Assembly (NCBI GenBank): GCA_031763025.1
Contig: JASSKH010000005.1
Location: 14,784,128-14,848,127 of the forward strand
Length of the DNA stretch: 64,000 bases
Source of the DNA: Macrocystis pyrifera
Taxonomy: Eukaryota > Sar > Phaeophyceae > Laminariales > Laminariaceae
Reading direction: 5' to 3'
Within the stretch, counting starts at the first letter, position 1. The number at the start of each line of letters is the position of its first letter. Both the position numbers and the translations under genes were made by a program. The notes under the pieces were generated by a model, which did no database searches, was not told where the DNA came from, and saw nothing but the letters and a program-made list of their open reading frames with translations. Positions 45,641 to 56,763 of the stretch are shown here, in pieces.

Positions 45641-46159
45641 CCGTAGCTCCCGTTGCAACATCACAAACAGGCTGCTGTTACCCCTGGAGTTTGGGCACGT
45701 TGACCCGACCTGACCCCCGAGAGGAGCAGGTGCGCTGGAGATAGTGTGGTCAAGGCTAACATTTTGGTTGCCAGGATTCTGTTTTTGGAAGAACGTCACA
45801 AAAACAGGTGGCGGAGCCACGTAACTGCCTCTAGAGTCTGCCGATCTTGAGTCCCCCAGAAGGATTGGGTTGGAGTTCGGGTTCGGGTTATAGCCTTAGT
45901 TAGGGTAATTGCCTGGGCCCAATTGCCCGGGATCGGGATAGTCTGGGCCAACGGCAAGGTTGGAATTGACGACGCATGCCTTGAACAAGGTTTTTTGCCG
46001 ACCAGCCATGCACGTAGCGGAAAATATTGTCAGTGCTGCGGTAGGAGTATAACGCTCAAAGCTACTAAGGGTCCTCCCGCCCTGACGCGCGGAGCTCTCT
46101 TCCTCACCCAAGGACCCACTCGTATACACTTTGAAAAACGGTCAACCTTGTTCTTCCCC
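45641..46159. other. no gene recognised
   Basis: Contains GGGTT/TTAGGG-like words at about 45,870-45,905 and a palindrome around CCCAATTGCCCGGG (45,917-45,932). ORFs are chance-length. Confidence 0.35.
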
Positions 46160-46840
46160 CACACCTTTTTTTTCCAGTTCGTTCTTTTCAAGTGTCTGCC
46201 AGATCCCCTGCGGGGGGGGCACGATGGGTTGTTTCTTATATACATATATATACCTGGTATACTTTTTTGTCTTCTTTGTTTTTGTTTTTGTTTTTTTTCT
46301 TTTAGTTTCGCATCGTCATGGAATGTGTATGTCATGCCTGTGTGTAGCAGTATGATGGCATGGCATTGCATTGCATTTTTTTTTTTTTTTTTTTTTCCAT
46401 CACTTTTACTTTCCAGGCCACTCCTAGGAGGCTTTACCCTCTCGACGATCTTCTGGACAAGCCGTGGTCACAGGTGTCGTCCCTTCTCCCCCCCGGTACG
46501 TGCCTTTATTTTTTGTCGCGCATAGGGTTCAGCATTCCCACTGCTCGTCGATTTTCATCGAATGTAGCCAACTCACGCTCTCGCGCTTTCCGCATATATA
46601 TCAATTTTTTTATGCAAGACAAAGTCCCCACGAGCATGCACTCGGTGAGATTTGAACCCACGAAATTGATCTTGATAGGCACGCGGACCACCCGGGACGC
46701 CATTGCATACGTGGCAACGTACTATCTCTGTGGCGTAGCTTTGTGACCACAGAACTTGCATCTCTCTAGGATTGAAGAATCGGCACGGACACTGCAATGG
46801 TTGTGCTGGATGTGGACGCGTAGAAAGAACGGTTTAATGT
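46160..46840 (+). repeat. dispersed repeat split by a SINE
   Basis: The left arm (46,160-46,368) matches 55,640-55,885, with TTCAAGTGTCTGC, a G-run and GGCACGA in common. The right arm (46,708-46,840) matches 55,913-56,045, with GGCAACGTA, TATCTCTGTGGCGTAGC and GAATCGGCACGGACACTG. The SINE at 46,376-46,700 lies between the arms. Part of the right arm recurs inverted at 48,065-48,160. Class unknown. Confidence 0.65.
46376..46700 (-). mobile_element. tRNA-derived SINE, copy 1
   Basis: Read on the minus strand it begins GCGTCCCGGGTGGTCCGCGT and has a B-box-like GGGTTCAAATCTCACC about 45 bp in, as in a tRNA-derived head. A body and a poly(A) tail follow (T-run 46,376-46,397 on the plus strand). 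It is flanked by a 7-bp target duplication CATTGCA (46,369-46,375 and 46,701-46,707). Copies 2 and 3 are at 47,191 and 56,537. Confidence 0.8.
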
Positions 46841-47190
46841 GAAGAAAACAACAACAAGAACAACAATAATAACACAAACGTAATGGGTTATTCTCCGTGA
46901 CAAACGACAAATATCGGTAAGACACAAACCATATTGCCGAATGTTGTATGTAACATATACACCGGCCTCAAATATACCAGTATCGGGAGTGTCAGAGGTT
47001 TCATTCATTCGTATCTATTAATAATAGCTCGCAGCATCATCAGTAGTAGTGCACGCCAAAAAGGACACAAAGAAGACAACAAGGTCATAATGAGAGCAAA
47101 CTATTCTTACAACACAAGCAGTAGAGCAGGAGTGAGTGGGATTGTTGCACTAATAAGGGCTATTTAAACTTCCGTTAAACTTAGCCACCG
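46841..47190. other. spacer between inverted SINEs
   Basis: No gene recognised. Contains CAACAACAAG-type short runs. It would form the loop if the inverted SINEs paired. Confidence 0.4.
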
Positions 47191-47524
47191 GCGTCCCCGG
47201 TGGCTTCGTAGGTGGTCCGCGTGCCTGTCAAGATCAATTTTGCGGGATAAAATCCCACCGAGTGCATGCTCATAGGGACTTTTTCTTGCATAAAAAAATT
47301 GATAAGCGGAAAGCGCGAAAGCGTGAGTTGGCTACATTCGATGAAAATCGACGAGCAGGGAGAATGCTGAACCCTATGCGCGACAAAAAATAATGGCACG
47401 TACCGGGGGGGAGACGGGACGACACCTGTGACCACGGCTTGTCCAGAAGATCGTCGAGGGTAAAAACCTCCTACGAGTGGGCTGGGAAGTAAAAGTGATG
47501 GATAAAAAAAAAAAAAAAAAAAAA
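47191..47524 (+). mobile_element. tRNA-derived SINE, copy 2
   Basis: Starts GCGTCCCCGGTGGCTTCGTA, a head slightly longer than copy 1, then shares the body and ends in an A-run at 47,504-47,524. The B-box region is changed (GCGGGATAAAATCCCACC). No clean target duplication found. Opposite in orientation to copy 1. Confidence 0.8.
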
Positions 47525-47910
47525 GTGTCTGGTATAGGTTTTTGTACGACTAACGATAAAAAAATATACCCCCCTCTCTGTGGGTCTCGTAAAACGTGAT
47601 ACGACGATACGACATGGCGCGTCGGAATTGTTTTTTTCGTGCGCCCACCATCATCAGTGAAAAAGCTGACAACTTTGAGCTCCTACGTATGTATCCTGCG
47701 TACGCAACTCATTGGTGGTGCGTACCCCAGGTGCATCCTATTACATAATATTGTTCACAGTTCACAATTCGTATTGTGATGCTGCGGCCCAAGCGTGCCC
47801 TCAGGGGTACCAGGTACAGGTTACAGGTATATATACAACAAGTACGGCAGTACTACTGCTGTACCAGAGCAGGCGTCCCCGACGTGGCACACTACTACTA
47901 CTACTACGAC
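47525..47910. other. no gene recognised
   Basis: Unique-looking DNA with a short ACTACT run at 47,891-47,907. Confidence 0.35.
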
Positions 47911-47917
47911 TCTACTA

Positions 47918-48026
47918 TCACGGGGGATCATAGTAAATAGTACCAAATATTGTGAGTAAAAATAGATAAATATATAGGTTTTTGTGTTCACAGTAGGTTC
48001 TATTTACTACGTGTGGTCCTCCGTGA
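47918..48026. mobile_element. TA-flanked palindromic MITE, copy 5
   Basis: Left end TCACGGGGGATCATAGTAAA, right end GTCCTCCGTGA with matching base changes in both arms. TA on both sides. It is the only copy in the right half of the window. Confidence 0.88.
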
Positions 48027-48064
48027 TATCTACATACAGCAGCAGTATGTTGCTGTTGTTGTTG

Positions 48065-48160
48065 ATGTTGTTGTTTTCTTCACATCAAAGCGTTCTTTCT
48101 ACCCGTCGACATCCAGCACAACCAGTGTTCGTGCCGATTCTTCAATCGTGCCTAGCGGTG
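48065..48160 (-). repeat. inverted fragment of the 46.7-kb repeat arm
   Basis: Reverse complement of 46,770-46,860: CACATCAAAGCGTTCTTTCT, CATCCAGCACAACCA and CGTGCCGATTCTTCAATC are shared. Confidence 0.65.
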
Positions 48161-48337
48161 TACCTCGCACCCAAACTACTTGCGAGGTAAAAAGAACACT
48201 GCAGCACAGGCTGTGAGATTGAGAGTCTCTTCAATCAAGCTGCGTGCGAGGATGCTTCCTTCGATCGCGCGTTCTGCGGGATGCACTGCATCTTCATAAT
48301 CGTACCACCTCGTACCTAGCTATACTACTCGTACCGA

Positions 48338-48500
48338 TGACTAAAACCAAGTGCCTACATAGTTGACCCGGCATTGTTGTTGTTGTTGTTGTTGCTGTTG
48401 TTGTTCTCGCATTGACTCATCCCACCCGTGACTAAAACCAAGTGCCCTACTTAGTTGACCCGACATCGTTGTTGTTATTCTCACATTAACTCATCGCCAC
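48338..48500. repeat. ~91-bp tandem duplication with GTT run
   Basis: GACTAAAACCAAGTGCC followed by TAGTTGACCCG and a (GTT)n run occurs twice, offset by 91 bp. The GTT run is longer in the first copy. Confidence 0.8.
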
Positions 48501-49500
48501 AATACAATGCACTCTGTGGCCGCAGGACCGGCATTAAATCTATGTCTAGCTACAACAGCAGCAGTAGATTTGTTTCGTGCATACCTGGCTGGTACTCGTA
48601 CCAGCAAGTACAATATATAATATATTACAGGCTAGGACAAGTTTGCGAGTTGGAGCCCCAACGAAAAGTTTCTACAGGCCCTATAAGTAAGTAGAGCTTT
48701 GTTTGTTGCGGCGAAGTCGACGCGAATCGGCTAGGATGCAAAGAGCGGAATTCATCTCGCGACACCAAGGAAGCCGCTCACCGTTCGCAGTATTTGCTTG
48801 TTAGCGGAGAGGAGAGGGAGGTGGGTGCTTTGGGCTGTGAGATGTGGCCAATCCGGGATGTGGGAAGGGAGGGAACTCGTATACAGAAAGTGGCTCGAAA
48901 AACGAGAGAGGACTTGACATGAAAAAAAAAAAAAAATGTATACGTAGGAAGATTGAGATAGTTACCCCGTCGCAGATTATCAGGTGTGATCTTTCCATGC
49001 ATGTCGGAATGTCTCGTGATAAATATGTTCTTCCAATAAAATTCTTCATGAAGAAATACGTACCGCCACGAGGACATACACAAACTACAGCAGCAGCAGT
49101 AGTACGTACCGAGGCTGCAGACAAGCTATACGTCATAGGGTTCGAGCTGGGCCAGCCGAGATGCTGATTGTCATGCTTTTTTGTGGTTGATCGGCGATGC
49201 CCAGCTCAATATTACATATTGGAATGTGATTTTTTTACACCGTGTTGATCATGCACCAACCAACAAACCGAAGACTCTCGCCGTGTTTGTTTTTTCATTT
49301 GTTCGAGGGATATGACCGATACAACGATCCGAAAAATTACAAAACGGCCATAACTTGTCTGGAAAAAACAATAACAAAAAAGGCGAGTTCTCCGTTAAAG
49401 TTCTTGTTTGTGCACAACATGCAGTTCAAATATATAAATACAACTATAAATACAACTATAATTACGATTTTTGAGGTCGTTGTCACTTGCTAGCTCTTGG
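48501..49500. other. no gene recognised
   Basis: Contains an A-run at 48,923-48,936. ORFs are low-complexity or short. Confidence 0.35.
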
Positions 49501-49660
49501 CAGACAGACCGACTGATAGACAGCTCTTCGCAAACAGCCCTTCTTCTTAAAAACAGCCGAACAGCCAAACAACCTTTCTTCTTGCTTCTTCGCCAAACAG
49601 CCAAACAACCTCTTCTTCTTTCTTCCTCCGCAAACTGCCAACCAATAGCTCTTCGCACGG
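49500..49660. repeat. CTTCTT / AACAGCC short tandem repeats
   Basis: Imperfect units of CTTCTTCTT with CCAAACAGCC between 49,500 and 49,660. Purine/pyrimidine biased simple-sequence DNA. Confidence 0.6.
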
Positions 49661-49706
49661 CGCCTAAAAAAAGAGGCGTCTCGCCTTCGACGAACGGCAT
49701 AGATAG

Positions 49707-50070
49707 GTGCAGCTGTCGGCGGCCAAGCTGCTGCTGTCGGTGGCGAACCTGCTGGTGCTGCAACCCCCGCCTCTCCCTTCTCCACGCCCCCTAAGCTCAC
49801 CTCCCCCTCGTCGAGAGGCGCGTGGTCCTCGCCCTCTGGCAAGAGAGCGGCAACGACAAAGACCGACCTGGTGCCGGCTGTTGTTTGCGACCAGTGCACG
49901 GACCAGCACTTACTTGGTCAAGAGCTCCGCGCCTGGTGGCAAAAACGTGGCCTTCGCCACCAGCAAGGATCTCATGTGCGTGGTGGCGGGATCATCCTGA
50001 CAGGGCATCCGACTGCGACTTCTGTGCTCGCCCGATCAAGGAAGGGACTGTCTCGTACTCCCTCGAGACT
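49707..50070 (+). CDS. possible exon with CxxC motif, uncertain
   Basis: All three plus frames are open for long stretches here. One carries ASDCDFCARPIKEGTVSYS, ending LETADSG at a good donor (GTGAGT near 50,081). Another carries KNVAFATSKDLMCVVAGSS. The C-x2-C followed by charged residues resembles the later CYNC…HFAC stretch at 52,353-52,450, so both may be zinc-binding pieces of one gene with the CTG-rich DNA as an intron. I could not find a phase-consistent join, so the model is weak. Confidence 0.3.
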
Positions 50071-50414
50071 GCTGACAGTGGTGAGTGTCTTACGTCTATT
50101 GTGCATGCTGTATGTTGCCAGTACGTTTTTTGGGGGTTTTCAATTGCCTTTTTGCATACAATCCTACGTCAAAGTGTTTATTTATTTCGTCGGCTCCTCT
50201 TACACACAGTGCACGCGAACGCGCACATGCACAACTGTTTGCGGGACGTGAACGAAGGAACGGAGGATTCAGCTGTCGCCGTCACCGCTGCACCGAACGA
50301 CGTGAGTGCTGCTGCTACTGTGGTGCATTTTCGGTGCATGCACACGATTTCTGTGTGTACATGTTTTTTTGGTGACCCCACGTACTCATTTTTTGCTCGT
50401 TTTCGGCTGCCGCT

Positions 50415-51750
50415 GATGCTGCTGCTGCTGTCAGCGCCACGCCGTGAGTGCTGCTGCTGCTGTGCACCTGCTTCTCCTGTGCACTCGCTGCTGCTGTAGT
50501 GCTGATGCGTTGTTGCCGTGCTGTGCACTTGCTGCTCCTGTGCAATTGCTGCTGCTGTATGTAGTGCTGCTGCGTTGTTCCGCGTGCATCATGCTGGAAG
50601 CGTACATATTTTCGGATCGTCAATTCCGTAGGTTTTGCGATGGCGGCATACCAGGGTACATGCTTTTTTCCTTCCTTACTTTCATATCGTTGCTATGCTG
50701 CTGCCAACGCTGCTGCTGCCAACGCTGCTGCTGCTGCTGCCAACGCTGCTGCTGCTGCTGCCAACGCTGTGGCGATTCGTTGCAGCTTCTGCTGCTGCTG
50801 CTGCTAATGCTGCCGCAATATCCACTGAATGTTCGTACGTATGTACTCGGATTACTGTCTTTCTTGGTCGTTTTTGTACTCAAATGGTTCCTTTTGGTAC
50901 GTGATTTTTTTTTTTGTCGTTGTGCTCCTGCATTTTGCGTACGTACTGCAATTTCTCGTTTTTGGCTTGGTTATTTTCATATATATCGTTGCTATGCTGC
51001 TGCTGTGGTGCTGCTGCGTTGTTGCCGTACATCATGCTGCACTTGTGTGTGTACATATTTCGGTATTGTCAATGAAATTCCGTAGGTTTTGCGATTGCGG
51101 CATATGCTAGATGGGTGTATCTCAGGTTCGACCTGGGTCTGCAGCAAGCGTCTCTTTCGGTAAGGTGTAGCGTGGAGGACACGCCAGGTATAGGTGAGGC
51201 TCGGCACTGTCAGCCGAGCAGAAGTGGTCATGAAGCATGACGCAAGTCATCTCACATGACAGTCATCAGCAATTTACTTGGTGATGGATCTTGGTAATTC
51301 CCCGCCTCAACTATCATCAGATCTACGGAGATCTGCGGCCACTTTTAGTACAAGAGTCAATATCCACGATAACGGATGAACCACTGACTGTAGAGTAACG
51401 ACCTGAGCAGGTACATACTTTTTTTCTTCCTTATTTTCATATCCTTGCTATGCTGCTGCTGCCAACGCGGATTATTGTTTATTGGCCATTTTTCTACCCA
51501 AATGGTTTTTTTTTTGATACAAAAAAAAAATATTTGGGTCGTTTTGCTCCTGCATTTTGCGTACATCCTACTTTTTCTCGTATTTCGTATTGTTGCTATG
51601 CTGCTGCTGCGTTGTTGCTGTACAGCATGCGGAGGTGGGTCTATAGTGAGGTACCAAAAATACTTTTCGGACGGCCTCGGGGTACATACTTTTTTTCTCC
51701 CTTCTTTTCATATCGTTGCTATGCTGCTGCTGCCAACGCTGTGGCGATCC

Positions 51751-51794
<44 letters not shown>

Positions 51795-52135
51795 GCTTTT
51801 AGTGCTGCCGCAATATTCATTGAGTGTTTGTATGTACTCGGATAATTGTGTTTCCTGGTCGTTTTTTTGTGGCGCTGCTGCGTTGTTGCCGTACATCATG
51901 CTGGACATGATTTGTGTGTCTATTACACTTAAACTTGTGCGTGTGTACATATTTCTGTGTCGTCAATGATTTTTTTTTGTGGTGCTGCTGCGTTGTTGCC
52001 GTACATCATGCTGGACGTGATTTGTGTGTGTACTACTGTACTACACTTGTGTGTCTACATATTTCTGTATCGTCAATGAAATTACGTACTTGCTGCTTTG
52101 CTGCTGCTGCTGCTGCCGTCGTATAGCAAGCGATT
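50415..52135. repeat. CTG-rich tandem repeat block
   Basis: Runs of CTG (best at 51,752-51,791) lie within longer diverged units of a few hundred bases. Recurring landmarks are TTCATATCGTTGCTATGCTG, CTCCTGCATTTTGCGTAC, GCGTTGTTGCCGTACATCAT and TCCGTAGGTTTTGCGAT, seen around 50,630, 50,900-51,100, 51,430-51,620, 51,690-51,900 and 51,980-52,100. The many ORFs, rich in Ala, Leu or Cys, come from the repeat. Confidence 0.8.
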
Positions 52136-52178
52136 ACGTACTGCTGTTGTGCCGCTGTAGAGTAGTACAAATAATGAA

Positions 52179-52183
<5 letters not shown>

Positions 52184-52276
<93 letters not shown>
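52184..52276. repeat. 93-nt poly-C tract
   Basis: An unbroken C run except for one G at 52,240. Poly-Pro and poly-Gly ORFs over it are artefacts. Such a tract can form i-motif/G-quadruplex structures and is prone to assembly error. Confidence 0.97.
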
Positions 52277-52352
52277 TTGCCCCCCATTCCCCCCGCCATT
52301 CCCTGCCCGCCACTCCCGCCCCGCGCACCCTATATGTTTACTTCGACCAGGT

Positions 52353-52470
52353 CCGTGGCAAGTGCTACAACTGCCGCCTGACGGACTCCACCATCAAAGA
52401 CGGAGACATCATCATCAAGCGCAAAAAGACTCCCTTCCATTTCGCCTGCTCCAGGGCTTCGTGGAATTCC
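52353..52470 (+). CDS. possible exon with CxxC…HxxC zinc-binding-like stretch
   Basis: After an acceptor-like CTTCGACCAG the frame reads VRGKCYNCRLTDSTIKDGD and ends TPFHFACSRASW. Spacing C-x2-C-x22-H-x2-C could bind one zinc ion, much as PARP-type fingers do, but I cannot name a family. It is followed by the OTU-like piece in a different frame. Confidence 0.35.
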
Positions 52471-52529
52471 GAAGCAGTACACCAAGCAGATTGTCGCCAT
52501 CTAGGACGAACGAAAGGAAACAAATTGTT

Positions 52530-52853
52530 TCCCACATTTCCCAAAATCACGATTATTTCTTGCTACACATATCCAACGGGTTCAACAGTGAACAGATCCA
52601 CATTCTGGGCCTCCCGCCTCGTTACTACAGCATCCTGGAAGACTATTTACATGTATATATCATGTCTCATCCAAACTCCTATGCTGGCTACATCGAAATC
52701 GCGGCCGCCCAGCAACTATACAACATTTCCATAACCATTGTCGTTGCCGGCACTGCTGCTTTCTCTCCTGTCCCAAACCTTCTTTTAAACAACAGCCTGT
52801 ATGTTGTATATCATCCACATGCCAAGCACTGCTCCACTCTCTCCCCACACTGA
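52530..52853 (+). CDS. OTU-like cysteine protease, C-terminal part
   Basis: The frame ending at TGA 52,853 reads QIVSHISQNHDYFLLHI, then YYSILEDYLHVYIMSHPNSY, AGYIEIAAAQQLYNISITIV, and after a variable loop LYVVYHPHAKHCSTL. This matches the order of the OTU fold: the R-x-x-I-x-x-N-x-D-x-F helix, E-x-Y-L-x-x-M, G-x-I-E-x-x-A strand-helix, and a final H where OTU enzymes have their catalytic His (usually HYD, here HCS). The N-terminal DGNC box with the catalytic Cys was not found in the same frame upstream. OTU domains occur in host deubiquitinases and in several transposon families, so origin is open. Confidence 0.5.
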   Translation, partial: SHISQNHDYFLLHISNGFNSEQIHILGLPPRYYSILEDYLHVYIMSHPNSYAGYIEIAAAQQLYNISITIVVAGTAAFSPVPNLLLNNSLYVVYHPHAKHCSTLSPH

Positions 52854-55600
52854 TGAAATATGTTATTCTTATTATTATTAGACGAATGTCATTTTTACTC
52901 TTGCGTCACCCGATCTTACGTTTCACATTACATTCATAAATAAACGCTATCATTACATCCTTCACCGTTTTTTACACAAATACATTTAGTTTGGTTGGCT
53001 TTGGGCTATGTCGCCAATTAATTGCAGTTATATGTACACGAAACGACGGAATACCCACTCCGAAGGAAAGCCTTGTATATATATATATATATGAGGTTTA
53101 ATTTTCGGATCGAAACTCGCAAAATTGAGCTGGGCATCGCAGAAAAACCCACATTCTCGTAATTACATGTTTTATGTATGAAAATCGTGTTTTGGTAATA
53201 TCTCTTGATGGGTGTGGCGAATTTTGGGCAATGAAGAAAATATCGATCTTCTCTTAGGGTCTTCAGCTACGCCTCCACCAATTTTCGCCTTGATCGGGAA
53301 CGAACGATGATTTTGTGGCGAATTTTGTGTTGAAAAAATTGCGTTTTCGAGTTTCCGCCGATAACTCGTCGAGATCGAGTCATAATAAAAAAAATAATCT
53401 TAATATACTTCTTTTTTCTGCGCGTGCAGTGTATAGTGTCAGGGTCAGTGCCTCCAAATCTCAAGTCCAAACTCATTCGCAGTGGTTCATGAGAGACGAC
53501 GGTAGGATAGTTTATCCATTTTTCGGCTGGCCCAGCTCGTATGCTACGAACCTGACTATGCTATTATACTCGTACCACTGTGATATGAGTAGAGCACTCA
53601 ACCGCCACCGGTATCGCTTGACCGACCCCGTGTTGGCTACCGATCCGAGGCCGTGTATGTTTCTTTTTTTTGGGTGTGTTTGGGAGTATCATCGTCCCCC
53701 CCCACCCCCCCGTTTGTTTCTCTTCTTATCGACTACGGCTCCGTGTAACCTCCTTACGTTCAGGCCACTGACTCGTAGCGATACCTTCATTTGCATTTGT
53801 GTTTGTACTCCACTAGCCTACAGCCAATTATCGGCGATATCACGCCGAGGTAAAATCGTGTTGTAGCCTGAGCTGTGCTCTGACCTTAGTCGACTTCCGC
53901 CGACCCGTGTTTCAGACGATCCTCGAGCTAAGACTATATCGAGCTTCCAGCTCACCCGTGTTTCTTCCATGTTTGACAAGTAGGGTCCCGATAGCATTGC
54001 CGCCCCGGAAGGCCGCTGAGTTATCGGCCATACATAAGCGGTTCGGACATGATCGATTTCTCCTGACCTGTGTCCAGCTTTTTGTCTGTTTTCTGGTCCC
54101 GATGGTAGTTCGTTTTATCTTTCCCTTTTCTTCCTCTTTTCTTCCTGGTCGGTATTCCGCACACCCCTCTGTCCTCTGGCAAACGAAACCAAGTTTGCTG
54201 TCGCCCGGTTGACCGAGTTGCACACGCTAGTGTTTGGGCCCCGCGCTATCTACTACTTCGAACTGCACGCATTCGGTCGATTCTCTTGCGGATTTTCTTG
54301 CCGCCACCATCTTTGAGATTGTTTTCGTTGAGTTGCCTACCTTGCTACGTTTGCTGGTATTGTTCACACCACGAACAGGTCTCCGAGACGCCGCGATGTT
54401 CGTTCTGTCTCTCGGTTTTAGTAGTCCCTAGTACACGCAGCCCTCATAGCACTCTTGCTGTGTCCCTTCTGTCTCGCGTGATGTCTACCATGTTAGGACC
54501 TTCGCCACAAGACAAGGCATGGGGCCTAGCGGATATATATTTATGTTTTTGAATTGTGATCGCTGTCTCTTTTTTAGAGTTTCTTTGTTTGCCAACCCGG
54601 TTCAGCAAACAACCCTTTCGTACCTCCTTGGGCCCCAGACAATGGCTCCAGTAATACGCTTGTACATCCTTCTTTTGCTTTCACTTCGGTCTTCGTTTTC
54701 TTCTTCAGCCTTCGCTTCGGTTTCTGTCTCCTTTTGCGTTCGTCTTTCTTTGTTTTCATTTTGGGTGATTTCTCCTTTCGCCTCTGCTTTGAGTTATGTC
54801 TCTCTCTCTACTTTAGTCTCCCTTTCAGTGGTTGTTCTCAGCGAACACCCCCTCGTCGTAGTGTTTGGGTCTTATTACGAGGTGTGGGGGGATCTATAGC
54901 CTCATTTCTTTTGTTTCGAATAGCCGCATCTTCGACCACCTTTTCCTGGCCGTTCGGGATGAACTTTGTCATCACCCTCCGACCATCTTGTGGCCTGCAT
55001 ATACGACTATTCAGGGTGGGCTAATGTGATATGAGTAGATCACTCATGGGCTATAGATATAGATAATACGTTGCAGTCTTGTAGTCTCACGAGTACGAGA
55101 ATAATCTGAAGAATGAATTAACCCGGCGGATATTCCGTTAGTTGAGAGTAACGTTCTCTTAGGAATTTTCCTAGGGCAGAAAACCCCTTAAACGAGAGTA
55201 ATGTTCCTTAGCGCAGATAGGACCACGAAGTGAGATATTCTTATATTAGCAGAAGAACGATCGGTAGCCACAGGAAAGTTCTGTAGGCGTACATCAGATA
55301 AGAGGAATTTAGGAGAGCTTGTGGCGTGGGGTGGGACGAGTATATCTGGGCGTCGAGTCCCGCCCCCCTACCTCTCACTTCTCTACCAGAGCACCTCCTC
55401 AGCTCTCGCCATCAATAAGAAGATCTAAATCAGAAGAAGCGAAGCACTGCTTTCCAGCTGCCAGAACAACCTGCGTCCCTTACCACTACCCTTACCACTA
55501 CCCTAGAGCGGTCACCGCATCACACCAAGCTGCTGCCGCTACCTGGAGGATGCTTTGTGCTTTGGTTTTTTACCTGTTATTTTCCCTTGGTTCTGAGTCT
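52854..55600. other. no gene recognised; pyrimidine-rich on plus strand
   Basis: From about 53,640 to 54,850 the plus strand is strongly T/C-rich, with TTCTTTTC-like runs. Open frames (for example 53,315-53,866 +) have no family signature. A TA run lies at 53,076-53,091. An 18-bp step of GAGAGTAA(T/C)GTTC appears at about 55,145-55,205. Confidence 0.35.
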
Positions 55601-55639
55601 TACTCTGTTTAGAACGAGTAGTAGTGGTGTTTTTCTTCT

Positions 55640-56045
55640 TTTTTTTCTTTTTTTTTCCAACTCGTTCTTTTTTCAAGTGTCTGCGAATTCCCTGCGGGGG
55701 GGGGGGCACGACAGTTTGTTTCTTATACGTATATTATTTTTTAATTTTTGTTTCTTTTTCTCTTTCAAATTGTCTTGTACGTTTTTTTTTTTTTTTTCTT
55801 TGTTTCGTTTCGTTTCTCTATTTCATGGAATGTTTATGTCGTGCCTGTCGTATCCAGTATGTATGTGATGAGATGGCATTACATTGCCCACACTGCTGTG
55901 CTTACTGTATAGTGGCAACGTAGTATCTCTGTGGCGTAGCTTTGTGACCACCGAACTTGTATCTCGTCTATTATTAAATAGGATTGAAGAATCGGCACGG
56001 ACACTGGTTGTTGTGCTGGATGTTGACGGGTAGAAAGAGCGGTTT
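55640..56045 (+). repeat. dispersed repeat without SINE (empty counterpart)
   Basis: It matches the two arms at 46,160-46,368 and 46,708-46,840 with only a short spacer between them (about 55,886-55,912: CACACTGCTGTGC…). It thus represents the repeat in a state without the SINE found at 46,376. Confidence 0.65.
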
Positions 56046-56375
56046 ATTTAATGAACACACACCACACGAGCTGGTTCAAGTTGAACGATCCAATTTTGTC
56101 AGACACGAATGAATGAACGTGCCGGTTGCAATCTACTACTACTCGAATGTGAAAACACATTTGGTAAAATAGTGACGGCGATGAACAGCACAGCAGTACG
56201 AGTAGTGATGGACGAGCGTCTTAGAATAACTACAGCAGTAGTTTTTAGGAATGTTTTGGACTTGAAAACTGCTTAGCGTGGTCTGCACTTCAGAATCGAT
56301 GTCCGCAATTAACTGAGAACTATTTGGTTCGATACAAACAAACGCGCAGCCGCGTTTATGGCCAGTTTTGGCTGC

Positions 56376-56432
56376 GGTTAGGGTTAGGGATAGGGGCAGG
56401 GTTTGGGTTAGGGTTAGGGTTAGAATCAGGGG
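56376..56432. repeat. interstitial telomere-like TTAGGG repeat
   Basis: GGTTAGGGTTAGGGATAGGG and further units, about eight in all with variants. Opposite orientation to 41,797. Confidence 0.8.
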
Positions 56433-56536
56433 TTGGGTTGGATCTTCGCCCTTACCTTGATCCCAATAGGAACCCAAATACCTACACAGCCTACCAACCT
56501 GAAGATCCTACCTCCCAGATTGTAACGGGACCTCCT

Positions 56537-56763
56537 TTTGTTTTGTTTTTTTTTTTCCTTTTTTTTAAATCGTCACTTTTACTTTCCAGCCAAATTCGTA
56601 GGAGGATTTACCCTCAGCGATCTTCTGGACAAGCCGTGGTCACAGGTGTCGTCCCTTCTTCCCCCCGGTACGTGCCTTTAGTTTTTATCGCGCATAGGGT
56701 TCAGCATTCCCACTGCTCGTCGATTTTCATCGAATGTACAGCTAACTCACGCTATCGCGCTTT
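56537..56763 (-). mobile_element. tRNA-derived SINE, copy 3, 5'-truncated
   Basis: Minus-strand copy with a worn A-tail (T-rich 56,537-56,566) and the same body as copies 1 and 2, up to the GCGCTTTA point. The tRNA-like head is missing. Confidence 0.75.

Noticed and set aside
51120-51170. TTCGACC box that might be a tRNA T-arm
   Set aside because: The stem does not pair properly and no matching A box or acceptor stem is present.
52024-52734. Poly-Pro ORF and antisense poly-Gly ORFs
   Set aside because: Artefacts of the C tract; the informative part of the plus frame is reported separately as the CxxC stretch.
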